Source of the DNA: Syngnathus acus
Taxonomy: Eukaryota; Chordata; Actinopteri; Syngnathiformes; Syngnathidae
DNA length: 64,000 bases
Direction of reading: 5' to 3'
NCBI RefSeq assembly: GCF_901709675.1
Contig: NC_051105.1
Coordinates: 930,001 to 994,000 of the forward strand
In this document: positions 1 to 12,000 of the stretch, one piece after another
Layout: every line of letters starts with the position of its first letter
Numbering within the stretch: the stretch's first letter is position 1
Program-made: the position numbers and the translations under genes
Notes under the pieces: generated by a model
Seen by the model: only the letters and a program-made list of their open reading frames with translations
Database searches by the model: none
What the model was told of the DNA's origin: nothing

Positions 1-1550
1 GGCCCATTTATTTCATCATCATCATCCAAAAAGTGCCACCCATCTGCAGCCTCAGACAATATTTCATTCTTGGAGGCTGTCAATGTTTTGTGAGGGTTAA
101 GGTCGGGGGGGTGAACTTTCTCTCTGCTTGCACAATCCGACTATGTTCCAAATGCGGAATGCCCCGAGGCCAACTGTGATTTTTAATGTGGCATCTAATT
201 CAGCCATTAAATGGCCCGGCGGGGTGTCCCCTTACAAGCGGCCCCACCCCCTCCCTCCTTTTCCTCATCCCGCTCCCCTCAGGCAAAACCACCGCTGGGT
301 GCATGTCAAAGATCACATGACAATAGGGATTCCTGACCCAGCCGGGGACTGGGAATAAATTAGAGCCCAATTCAAGCATGTCACACGCACGCATGCACGA
401 CACCGCCGCCGCCGAATGGAAGGAGGACTTTGCGACCGATGATGTCACGTTGCCAAAGGTTTCTACTTCTACAGGTACATGAAGGATCTCAACACATAAG
501 AGATGAGTGGCTCAAGGCGAGAGCCGTCTCACTTTACCAAGAAGTAGCAGAGCATCTCAACTGGTGCTTGCAACTCCCAAAGACCTGGACAATTTGGCTT
601 GAGAGAGAACATTTGTCATAAAGATGGACTGAAAGTCACACCATTTTGCAATAATCTGCTCCAAGGAGGTCCAAACTCAAGGCAAACAGCTCATCCGTCA
701 CTTTTGAGTATTCCCCCCCCCCCCCTGCAAGGCTTTGACCTCCGATCGCTTGTCAATCAAATATTAATCAACGCCCTCTCAATTTCATCTCCCTATCAAC
801 TGACAGGGCAACAAAACATCAGCCAGATTAATTACGCAGATCAATTATTCAACGACAGAAGACGGTTCTTTCATTCGGGAATATATTTTGGCGTTCCGAA
901 GATTGCCAAGTGACATTTTGTCATGTTCAGTCCAGACAAGGAACGCAGAACAACTGGACTTTTTTGTTGTTGTTGACGCACCCGTCTACCGAGGCGCCTC
1001 TTTGATTGACTGCGTTCACCTCCACGTCAGAATCCACGGAACCAAATGGCTAAATAGTGGACATGCGGAATATTTTAACGCACCTCAGACCAGGAGACAA
1101 TCAAATCAATGGAGGAAAGGAAAAGTCAACTTAACCCATGGATTGTTGCCATTGGGCGAGTTTTTTTTCCTACTATGCTATGTTGACATCCGGGCGGGTC
1201 AATTCATATTTGTCATCATTGCAAACACAAGCGTATGGGGAAGGTGTCACTTGATGAAATGAATATGGAAATAGACATGCACACAAAAAAAATCTTTGAT
1301 GCATTTAAAGTAAATTGGGAATCCAGCGTTCGTCAATTTCAAACAGGCCAAGATACTTTTTGTTATTTATGGATAAAGCATCCGTCTGTCCATCCATCCA
1401 TCCAAGTCACACAGGTTAGAGCATTGAAACATGTCATTCTTATTCTTCCGGCGTGTGTTGGCGGGCATTTGTCGACTTGTGACAATTCTCAAACAAGCCA
1501 AAAGCTCAAAGTCTGATTGCACAGTTAGGAGATGTGCAAGGTCTCCTTAC

Positions 1551-1931
1551 CTGGCCTTTGCGTTGCAGCCTGCCTTGCAAAAACGAGGAAGCAGCACAAA
1601 AAGCGCTCCAGCCCTGCGGAACACCTGTAAGAAGGCAGCAAAATAAAACAATTCAAATGCGCAACTTTTAGGTGACAAAGCTGCAAAAGTTGCGGTGTAC
1701 CTCATCATCAGGTCTCTTGCGCTGCCCCCGAGCCAAGAAGAATAGTTTTTGACGCTCTCTCGCTCCCGGCCGGTGTTTTGCGCCGCTCGCTCCTCCAGCT
1801 GATGCACGAAGAGCAAAAAAGTGAGCAAGCAGTGTGTGGGGCCGACCGGCTCGCAGCGCCCACCGGGGACTTCCTCCAAGTCGTCAGTGCGAATTATTTC
1901 CTGCGCGTGGGCTCGGAGGTGTGTCTTGCAA
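1551..1931 (-). CDS. Two candidate exons of an unidentified gene
   Basis: On the minus strand two stretches look like exons joined by a 76-bp intron. The first, 1931 down to 1701, follows a long pyrimidine tract ending in AAG and ends with a GAG/GTACAC donor. The second, 1624 down to 1551, follows CTTACAG and ends with CAG/GTAAGG. The open frame continues across the junction with matching phase (AG plus G). The product would include a helical, leucine-rich part (HCLLTFLLFVHQLEERAAQ) and a later part with LERFLCCFLVFARQA. I do not recognise the family and found neither a start exon nor a terminal exon. It could be a fragment of a real gene, a decayed one, or chance. Confidence 0.3.
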
Positions 1932-4880
1932 CTTGGGAAGAAAAAAAAAAAAGGGTAACTGAAAGCACATTTTTGGAATGGATTGATGATGTACCTGCAA
2001 GAAGCCTGGAATCAATTCTGCAAAAAACGACCGATCTATTACACGCAACAAAGATGACATTGAACAAATATGCATCAATAACATTTTTCGGATCAACTGC
2101 ATCTCGGGGTCAACATGCAAAACTCAATCGTTTTTCAGAAAAAACATTTGAATCTTTTGCTTGTAAACGTTGTATCTAATGGAATAAAATGAAATTTAAA
2201 ACTCAATCAATTTTTCAATGAGCCTAATGAGAATAATAATCCATCTGAAGAATATGGGTGCTCCTCTCGATTCACACCCTTCTTACAGTGACATTTTGCG
2301 CTCCTTGTGCTCCTTGTCTGCAATGGGTGTCAAAAGTACTCGAGGTGCTGTGTAAACACACGTTTTGCACCGGAAAATGTGTCATTCATGTCGGCTTTGC
2401 ACTGTCATTAACCCGCTTGTGCTCGCAAGGGCACAAGGCTCGTGTAAAAAGCTTCTTGTTTACTCTGCATGGAAGAAAGAAAGGCCACTTCAACCTTGAC
2501 TCACACATTTTGTATGTAGCTGTTAAGGTGCCCAAGATGCATTTTTCTTCTTCTTGCCTTTTTTGGACTTGGCACAAACTGTGACCAACCACAAGCTGAG
2601 ATCGCACAGGGTGTTTGGCCTCCTCGTGACTTTGCTTTAATAATTAATCATCAAGCATTTCAAGGCCAGTCTGAGTTTTGCTTTTTTTTCTTGCTGCACT
2701 TACACGAGATGGCCACCAGAGGATAATGTTGCTATTATTTTCAGGATATGGGGAGGGGAGAAAAAACAACAACAACCTATGATCCCTTATTTGCTTTTCC
2801 ATAAGAAAGCTACCCAGGCCCAGAAATGATGTGATTAAAAAAAAGACTGCCACAATAGAGCAAATGAAAGTGGACTGCAAAGAAGAGGCCGGATGATGAA
2901 AAGACATTGTTTTCCTCTTTGGCCTCATCTTTCGCTGCTTCCATCAGTTGGGCATCGCTGTCGTCTTCCAGGTCTGAACACGTCCGGATCCCTGCCATTG
3001 TCTGCTTTGCTCGCATTCCTGCGATGACATGCGGAGTGACCTTAGGGAGGCAGGCGCTTCTCAAACCCCGTCGCCATTCTCTATGTTCTCCCATCAGCAT
3101 GGAATTCAGTGGGAAGAATGAATGAATAAATAAATAAATAACTTCTCCCACTATAGCAGCAAGAATTTCAAATGCGGCTCCACGGCTCCGAGTCGTATCA
3201 GATGACTTGCAACAGCTGAAGGTGGACGGGAGGTAATGCGGAACTACGAAACAGCTGGAGGGAGCAACAGCGCTCGCAAACAGGCCGGTCGGCCAGGGCA
3301 TGGAATAGCTCCAATTTGTAACGCTAAAAACACCTCGTGTATCGCACTGGGTGTGCATGTTGCTGTTTGATTGAAGATGAAGAAAATCTCACTGACCCCA
3401 CCGAGCTCATGCACACACTGCCTGCAAAACGAAGAGCGATTCCCTGATCTCTGCCTGAAAACATTTGGGTTGGGCATCAACAGACATCAGTCGTGCAGCT
3501 TTGATCCAATTCATGAAAACAACAACAAAAAACAAACGCAATGATTGCATCTGACGTACCACGAATCACCAATAAAGTGTTTAGGCACAAAACAACGGTG
3601 ACCCCCCCCCTTCAACCTCGCCCGCTGAATTCTTTCAACTAAGGTTAATCAGTCAGCAAAATACCGTAAGTTTCCGCTTATGTATTTTGAATGCAAAGCC
3701 TGGCGTAAGCTAAGCAGTCTTCCACGCGCTGGTCACTTGCGCTATCTTTAGCCTGGGCTGGCAAATGAATGGAAGCGGCGCACTTATCTCCCCTCGCTGT
3801 CATCGAGGCTGCCGGTATTTTTAGGGGACGGCGGCAGCTGCAAAAGCATTTAACAGTATTCCACGAACAATGACACTCTGAACAGCGCGGAGAGATCCGG
3901 GGGTGCCGTTCAGAATCCGAGACGGGCGAGGGGCCCGTAGTTGGCTTCCAGCAAAGTGAAAGCTTCAAATATGCGGCGCAATACAACGGGCCCAGCTATG
4001 CGCACAAGATGAATTTGAAGCGGACCGGGGACATTGGCCACAGAGGACCGGCGCTACCGCTTCTTGACACGACGGACCGCGGCGACTGCGGAATGTACGT
4101 GGACGGTCGTCACTGGCAACTGAAGCGAGGTAGGTCATCTGAGGGGTACGCGGCGCACATTCACAAGGGCCAGGGGTCATTTCAATTCAATCAGACGCGT
4201 AAACACGCCGCCTTCACCTGCTCACCACCGGGGATATTCATGACACTTTCGATGAAGTCCAACCTGGAACATTTTGTCCCGCTGTGCAAACATGGATCAA
4301 ATCAACATAGACCAAGTGGAAACTTACAACATATCTACGTTTTACCCCGTCTCGTTGAGACAAGGAATTCAAGGCTCACTCGCTGATTAATTGAAGTGTT
4401 TATTTCAGTATTTCGTGTTCGGCCATACAGAAGAAGCAAGGACAACAACGTCATTTAGGGGAATTCAGATTGACTTTGTTGCGGTTACTATTGTGACTTT
4501 TGTTGACAACAAATAATCCCGATCAAGGGATGTCGTTCATATTTGTCAACTGCGGGCGTGTGAAGCCCCTTGAGACGATTAAGGGCTAAACTAATCAATT
4601 CAATCCAAAATGATCTTGATTTTTGATCTTGCGTCCTTAAGACATTTCCAAGTGTTCTGTGAACTGGTATTGGTGACTCATATATGTACATTTTCACCAA
4701 GTGCAAAAAGTCTGCCTGCTGCTCTGGCCCAAATGATGATAACTAGCGGAATTCGCGAACCATGTTGACAATGAAAGGTATGACGGAGGGAGGTCTGGCA
4801 TATTTGCACTGGAAGGTCTCGTGGGTCGGCAAAATGGTCCCCGTGAGCATGTGTGTTTCAGAAGCTTCTTTGTGATAGTT

Positions 4881-4881
4881 G

Positions 4882-4915
<34 letters not shown>

Positions 4916-4931
4916 TCCCTCTCTCTCTCTT
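4881..4931. repeat. CA/CT microsatellite
   Basis: This is a run of ACAC with some GCGC interruptions followed by a CT run. The CT run ends in TTGCAG, so it mimics a splice acceptor, but no open exon follows it. Confidence 0.9.
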
Positions 4932-5500
4932 GCAGCTCTTTATTTAGCTTGAACTATATTAAGCACTTTCTGACTGAAATACAGCACCAGCTGTACTCGC
5001 TGTGTGTTGTGGCTGCCTTTGCAGTGGGAGCAGGCCGCCACCCACAGCCCCGCCAATCACACGGCCGGGCGCCTTGTGTTTTTCTGTCATGTAGACAGCT
5101 CTAATTCAATTAAGGCTAATAGTCATACCATCCGCATGTGCTGAGGCATGTAAACGTTTGGATCATTGTTGGCTTGTAACATCAATTTCAACTGTAGGTT
5201 CAGGTATCGGATTTATAACAATCAATCTCAACCAATTTTACACTTTCCATTTCATTTTCATAAAATGTTTCATTTCTTTACTAAAATATGTCTGTGCACC
5301 TTTCTATGCCACTGACATAGTGACAAGCAGCGCAATGAAATTCTCTTCCTAACCCTAAACCCCAACCAAGCCATCAAGCTAACCCTAAGCTAGTGATGTC
5401 AATTACCACAATGTGATGAAACAGTGAGGCATTTATCCAGAAAAGCACAGTCACATTTCAGAAATAGTTTTATTTGGTTGTTTGATTTCACGCTTGAAGG

Positions 5501-5527
5501 GCAGGCAGGCAGGCAGGCAGGCAGGCA
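5501..5527. repeat. AGGC tetranucleotide repeat
   Basis: About six tandem copies of a 4-bp GGCA/AGGC unit lie about 240 bp upstream of the obsl1 start codon. Confidence 0.85.
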
Positions 5528-5663
5528 CTCCAAAGACACAACTATTGTTACACAAGCAATTAAAAATGCAGTTCACCTCGTCTTCTTTAAATTGAATAAA
5601 GCAGGGAGTATTGCATGATATTACATTGCCCCATTTAACATATCAATTTTTTTTTTTTTGTAG

Positions 5664-5765
5664 AAATTACCTTTGAAGAATTGGGACTGCACCGTTCCAC
5701 GTGAATAACATCAAGTTTGGCCGTCTAAAAACCGCTTGAGGTGAAACAAGGCCGACGGGGCAAAG
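5664..5765 (+). other. obsl1: obsl1 5' untranslated part of the start exon
   Basis: A run of 14 or so T followed by GTAG ends at 5663 and looks like an acceptor, so the start exon may begin at 5664 with an untranslated exon further upstream. An in-frame TGA lies eight codons before the ATG at 5766 (TGA AAC AAG ... AAG ATG). The ATG is therefore the first possible in-frame start, and its context (CAAAGATGG) is favourable. Confidence 0.5.
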
Positions 5766-8700
5766 ATGGACGTATTTGGTGGCGCGCCGCGCTTCCTGGC
5801 CTATCCCAGGCCGGTGGGGGTACAGAGCGGGGCCGACGCCGTCCTCAAGTGTCAGATTAGTGGCGACCCGAGACCAGCGGTCATATGGGAGAGGAACAAT
5901 GAGAAGATTGACCCACAAGGACGATACCGTGTCTTTGAGGATGGCAACGTTTACAATTTGATCATAACCGCCGTTACCATGGAGGATAGCGGTCAGTATA
6001 TGTGCAAAGCAAAGAACAGCATTGGCGAAACGTACGCAGCAGCCACGCTCAAGGTAGAAGGTGAAGCACAAGAGCTGGAGTTAAGAGAAGAGAACAAACC
6101 GCGATTCCTCATCAAACCTCTCTCCACTCGAGCCGGTCGCGGAGAAGATGCGGTCTTCTCCTGCAAGCTTTGGGGAAGTCCACGACCGGAGGTGACTTGG
6201 GAAAAGGACGGGAAAAAACTCAGCGAAATATTTGAAACCACTCACTTCAGCGTGAGTTACCAGGATGGTGGATGGTTCCAGTTGAAGATCTTCAAGACCC
6301 GTGCACCGGACGGTGGCGTGTACACGTGTAAGGCGAGGAACGAGTTTGGCGAAGCGTTGGCTGGAGCCGTGTTGCTCGTGGACGCGGGCCCCGGACACGA
6401 GGAAGACGGAAGCCGCAACGGCTACACGAACGGTCACAGAAAAGCTCACCACGGAAAACAGAGGATCAGCAGGCAGATGCCCAATCAACACAAAGACCAG
6501 ATGACGACCAAGTCGACCAGAGTGAAAATGTTTTCAGTGACAGAGGGCAAGCATGCCAAATTCCGCTGTTTTGTGACAGGAAAACCTAAACCGGAAATCA
6601 TTTGGAGAAAAGACGGGAGGCTGATACTGTCCGGAAGACGCTATTTGTTATACGAGGATCGAGAAGGATACTTTACGCTCAAGGTTTTGTACTGTAAGCA
6701 GAAGGATAATGGAGTCTATGTGTGTGCCGCGTCAAATACAGCAGGCCAGACCCTCAGCGCAGTACACCTCTCCGTAAAGGGTAAGTCCAGACACGGTTCC
6801 TCAAAATTGAGAGCAAGTCTGTTAGGTTTATTCGCTGACCGAAAGTCCCAAATGATTGTGGCAAAAAACGAGTCCAAGTCGAGTCCAGTCCCAACTATGC
6901 AAGTAATTCTGCTGTCTCTTATCTTTGAGCTGTGAATTTGACATGTTGCCTTTCCCATTGTCCTCATTTCATAGAAAACATAGTCCTTGAATCCAAACGT
7001 AATCAACTTTATAGTTCCCTCCATGATACTTGGTTCTTGAGGTGGCCGACGTACTCCGTATCGTGGGATAATTGTGGGGTGGAGATAAATCTGTCAAAAA
7101 CAATACAAATGTCCCAAGTCCCTAAATTAGTGGCTGAATGTTGACCTGTGTCAAGCCATGCAACTCGAGTCCTCCACCTCTGCTGTCAGTCTATAACGGT
7201 TTCACCAGCAAAGAGGGCACGTGTGGGGTAGCGCTGATGTCGTCTGTCCTCGGACAGGATTTCCCTCCATTTGATGCTTGAGTGATGTCACTGACATATG
7301 TCTAAGAAGGAACGCTGAGATCATGAGGTACATTTCGGCAGTGGTATAATGTCACAGAGGGAGGGACCGTGTGATCACATGTCTCACATGGCTGTGCGAG
7401 TTCCAAACATATTGGCGTATGGGACATACATCCTGTATTTTATTTTTTCTCGAAGACATAAGTGGTAGCACTTTAGAAGAATGACGGTGATTTGATTTTA
7501 ATTGGACCACGTTCCAAGCAGGTAAACAAAGGAGCTGTGCGCAGTAGTTGACAGGTTCTGGTCATTTATTTCCTATCCAACACATCAAGGTCGTGCTAAC
7601 CTTTCGATTCCTCGTCCCGTTGAGTCGCTCGTTTGTTTCAAAGAAAGATGTACTCCCCTTTTTCTGGTGCCAGAGCCACCTGTGCGGTTCAAGCAGCCCC
7701 TACTCGATCTGGAGGTATGGGAGCGGGACTTGGCTGTTCTGGAGTGTGAAGTTCCGGAAGACTCTGTCCCAATCACATGGTACCTGGAGGATCGACGATT
7801 ACAACCAGGCGCCAAATATGGGATGGAGGAGTGGGGAACAAAGCGTAGACTTACCATCCGTGACATTGGAGTCGATGATGACGGGATTTACCTGTGCGAG
7901 ATGCCTGATGGTGGACGAAGCATCGCTGAGGTAGCAGTGAAAGGTATGCCACGATCACAAATTCCAAAACAAACGACATTGTTGCTTGCAATCCATTCTG
8001 GTTTAACTTCAATTCGTTCTTTGAGTCTTGCATTTCCTCCAAGCTTTGTAGTGTTATTGTATGTTGGTAGTCATTAGCTCCGGCTTGTGTTTTCAAACCG
8101 TGTCTTTATAGGTCCAATTATCCGGAAGCTTCCAAGGAAAGTTGATGTTTTGGAAGGTGAAAATGCTGCCTTTTGCGTTGAAGTGGAAAAAGAAGAGATG
8201 GACATACACTGGTACAAGGATGGTGTGGAGTTGCGCGAAACCCACCAGACCATCTTGAAGTCCTTTGGCCGCACTCATATTCTAGTTTTTGTCAACACGA
8301 TGCCCCAAGACTCTGGCTTTGTCATTTTCTTTGTGGGGAGATCCAAGACTTCCTCTCAGCTCAGAGTGAAGGGTAGGGTTCAGTATAATGACGCAAAGGT
8401 AACAATCAGCACAAGTCTGTCACAACTGACGTCATGCGTCTGCTTTCAGCGGCCAAACATTGCCCTCCCAGTGTCCCAGTGGGAGTGCAGATCAACACAG
8501 AGCGGGCAAATGCAGCACTTCTTTCGTGGACTCCAGCCCAAGACTCTCGCAAGAATCCTCCATCCGGTTATGTACTGGAGCGACAGGAAGTCGGTACGGG
8601 TTCACAAGAGTGGCTACAGTGTCTGACGACCGACTCTGCCACCTCAGTGGAGATCCTCGGTGATAGCGTGCCTTGCGAGGCCGATTATCGATTCCGTATT

Positions 8701-9099
8701 TGTAGTGTCAACAAATATGGAAAGAGCAACAATGTGGAGTTCCCTAGAGCAGTGCACTTGGGTAAGTTAAGAAAAGAATTTGTGTCACGGATGATCATTT
8801 CTTACGTCATTTCAATTGATTGTACTCTCCAGTTCCAGTAGCCAGGATACAAACCCCCTTACAGGATGCACTGGTTCCAGAGGGACAAGACGCCGTTTTT
8901 ACCATTGAATTATCTGCATCCGTTATCGGTACATGGTTCTTAAACGGCACGCAGCTTCAGGACGATGAGCGTTTTTCCATGCGGCGCTCCAGAACACATC
9001 AGACTCTTCGGATCCAAGCCGTTCGAGACACAGAAAACGGAGCTGAAATAACATTTATTGCATACGGCATTCGGGATTCGGCTGCGCTCTATATTCAAG
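5766..9099 (+). CDS. obsl1: obsl1 exons 1-5: N-terminal Ig1-5, FN3, Ig6
   Basis: Exons: 5766-6780, 7674-7943, 8112-8372, 8450-8761, 8833-9099. Exon 1 encodes residues 1-338 with three Ig domains (about 8-98, 110-207, 246-338). A basic, His/Lys-rich linker (about 208-245) lies between the second and third. The third contains EGKHAKFRC and GVYVCAASN, almost as in human OBSL1. Exon 2 (339-428, ITWYLEDRRL) and exon 3 (429-515, starting GPIIRKLPRK) are Ig domains. Exon 4 (516-619) is the single FN3 domain, with ALLSWTPA, LERQEVG and DYRFRICSVN. Exon 5 (620-708) is the Ig with GTWFLNG. This part is colinear with the human protein and looks fully constrained. The N-terminal Ig domains are the ones known to contact titin in the family. 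Confidence 0.93.
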
Positions 9100-12000
9100 G
9101 TGAGTGTCTCAAGCAGTTCAAGATGTACGTTGACTGGACAAATAGACCACTTTGATAAAGGCGGCCCTGGGTTTCTCATATCAACAGCTCCACTCGTCAA
9201 GTTTTCGATCCTGTCAGAAATGGATCGAAACAAATTTGTTGAAATTGGGAACCCCATCGTGTTGTATTGCGAGCTCTCAGACCCGGCGGCTCCTGTGCAC
9301 TGGTACAAGAACGGGGTGGAATTACAGACAACAGATGGTCTTCACATTCAGTCAGAGGGTACCATGAGGAGGATCGTCATCCAGTCAGCAGAGTTCGCAC
9401 ATTCGGGTGTATATTGCTGCGACGCCATTGACGATGTCATCAGGTTCAATGTGGAAGTCGAGGGTAAGCGAGTCCTTCTTATCACGTGGTAGTTGTACAA
9501 AAGTTGTCTTTTGCTACCATTTATGTGTGGCTTATGAAAAACCATTCACAAAAAGAAATGACTATATCTAAATATCCATAGCGCCATCGGCGAGATTTTC
9601 AGCAATTCCCGAAGCAACGAGGAACAAAAGCATCCACGTAGGCTCCCAAATTCTTTTACGGTGCGAGCTGTCAGAGCGCGATGCCCAGGTGCACTGGTAC
9701 AAAGACGGCTCAAAGCTCATCCCTCAAAACGGAGTCAACATTCAAGCAGACGGATTGCTGAGGAAGTTGCTTATCCCTTCGGCTGACTTTTACCACTCAG
9801 GGTTGTACTGCTGCAAGACAAAGGGTGACAGCGTCACCTTCAATGTGACCATCAAAGGTGATTTATTAGGCGGCAAAATGGAAATATTCGTAAATGTAAA
9901 GCAACTAACTAATGTATGAGCTAACTCTAACCATCTCCTTGACCATGAAAGTGATTTACCTGTCAGTTGTCAGGTAAAACGAACTGAAAACAGGTCAGAA
10001 AAGTTGGCTTAATTGTGACATCAGATATTGAACTATATCTTTAGCTCAACCGGTGAAGTTCTGTCCACTTCCTGAAGAAATAAGGACCAAGTCCATTGAA
10101 GTGGAGAGTCCTGTTGTACTGCAGTGTGCCGTTTCTGATCCTGAGGCCCAGGTTTGCTGGTACAAGGATGGAATGCCACTTGTTTCGAGCGCAGAGTTCC
10201 AAATGCAGTCGGATGGAACCACAAGGACTTTAGTTGTTCAGGCTGGAGAGCTGCACCACTCTGGTGTGTACCGATGTACGACAAAGGATGACGCCGTGGA
10301 CTTTGGAGTTGATATAAGAGGTGACTTTTTCCTCTTCTGCGTAGAATTTTTAACCTCACCTCTTATTTTAAGATGCCACTAACAACACTTGCTTCAACTT
10401 CATGTAGTTTGTAAGACTTTGTTCCATTATGACTGTGATGCATTATGAAATCAAAGTCTCAAAATTCATTTAACATTCTAGGCAGTTTCTTTTCAAAGGT
10501 ATTTATTGAGCTGTCTGAATTCCCAATGCTAGCAAAACCAGCGAAGCCCTCCGATAACTTTGACGTTACGAAAGCCCAGTCCTTTGAAAAGGGCGAACCT
10601 TTGGTGCTGGAATTTGAGGCGGCAGACTCCACGTTGCCTGCGCAGTGCTATAAAGATGGTGCAAAGCTCTTCCCACATAAAGAGCGTGAGAGTCATGTGA
10701 CTTTGAGCAAACCGCTTGTCTCTTCTGCTGAACTTGTACATGCGGGGCACTACAACTGCGAAACGTCAGATGAGACCGCCCACTTCACTGTTGATCTGCA
10801 AGGTGATTATTCATTGATTGAACCAACCAACCAACTAACTAACATTTCATTTTGGACCTGTGTCAAATGCTGGTTTTATTGTTTTACTAGGGATTCTTGA
10901 TGTAAGTGTCAAACTAATCTCTCCTAGCAAACATTGCAAATGCTCGTCTATTTGTTTTGCATCTTGGTCTGATCTATGACACTTTAGGGCAAGTTGAACC
11001 TTTTAACCCCCTTCCTTCATCAGCGCATGGATATGCACATTTTTTCCACAATTATGATTTGAGTCATCACCTTTAGCTCCATCTGCGCCATTGTCGCCTT
11101 CGCCGAAGTTTGTGGAGAAGCAATCACTTGAGGAGGGCCCCTGTGCCTTGGAACCACCGCGTCAAATTTCAGACCCTGAGAGTCATTGCCCACACCAGGC
11201 TGAGGAGTCACAGGAGAAGGCTGAAGCTACAGGATCAAATTCGCAACATGAATTTGTCATGGAAGACATAAAGAAGACACTAGTCATTGAACCAAGTCAT
11301 CCGTCAAACTCTGGAACATACTACTGTGCAACAGCAGATGATGTTGCTCCATTAGTTGCAAACACTCAAGGTGATTGATTGTGTTTGTCTTTAGCCTGCG
11401 TTTTCAATTTGTGTTGATTGTCCGATTGTGCAAAGACATTTATCTTTTACGCCAAAACCCTTTTTCTAACACCCCACCCTCAATGATTGTCCATAGTGCC
11501 AGCTGTGACATGTACTCCAGATGTTGCGAGGGCCAAGTCTGCTGAAGAGCGCTGCCCAATTGTGCAACAATTTGAAATTTCAGACCCCATTGCCAAAGCT
11601 TGTTGGTATAAAGACGGAACACCAATCTACCCCAAATTGGAAACACTTTCTGAACCCGAAAGCAGCATCCAGCAAGCATTTCCACCTCCAGTCACACTTG
11701 ACTTGCCTGGTGTTGAGAGTTTCACCTGTGAAACGTCTGGTGCCGCACAGCCAAATGAGGACATAAAAGGTGTTTGCCCCTGTTATGACTGAAATATTTT
11801 GTTTGTCGTCGGGAGGTATGACCACGCTCATTGTTTTCTCTTTGGCTTTGTCCAAACAGAAGAGCAGTGTCACTATGGTGGTGAGATTGGTGATGTTGCT
11901 GATGCATCTGCCCAAATCACTGCGGATGTCAAAGGTGATTTCATGTAGTCCAACATCAGCCATCCATTTTAACCCAGTCCATACATGCCATTAACAATGG

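Larger units (their letters stand above)
1..5663. other. Upstream flank of obsl1, mostly non-coding
   Basis: No recognisable protein-coding gene was found here apart from the two candidate minus-strand exons at 1551-1931, listed separately. The stretch holds a poly-C run near 711-725, a CA/CT microsatellite at about 4881-4931, an AGGC tetranucleotide array at about 5501-5527, and scattered A- and T-rich runs. A consensus splice donor follows position 4129 (AG then GTAGGT). A T-rich acceptor ends at 5663, just before the obsl1 start exon. A leading 5'-UTR exon of obsl1 ending near 4129 is therefore possible but unproven. I see no tRNA, CRISPR or transposase gene. Confidence 0.6.

Noticed and set aside
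2810-3358. Minus-strand open frame with an acidic stretch (SDLEDDSDAQLMEAAKDEAKEE)
   Set aside because: The composition is suggestive, but no acceptor and donor pair fits it to the candidate exons at 1551-1931, and no homologue is recognised.
4009-4129. Coding exon ending at the donor at 4130
   Set aside because: The donor is good, but there is no supported acceptor, homology or matching downstream coding exon; at most an untranslated obsl1 exon.
10445-10532. Treating the open frame upstream of obsl1 exon 9 as coding
   Set aside because: The block pattern (A-x-P start after G/ split codon) places the acceptor at 10531-10532; earlier AGs give a non-homologous start.
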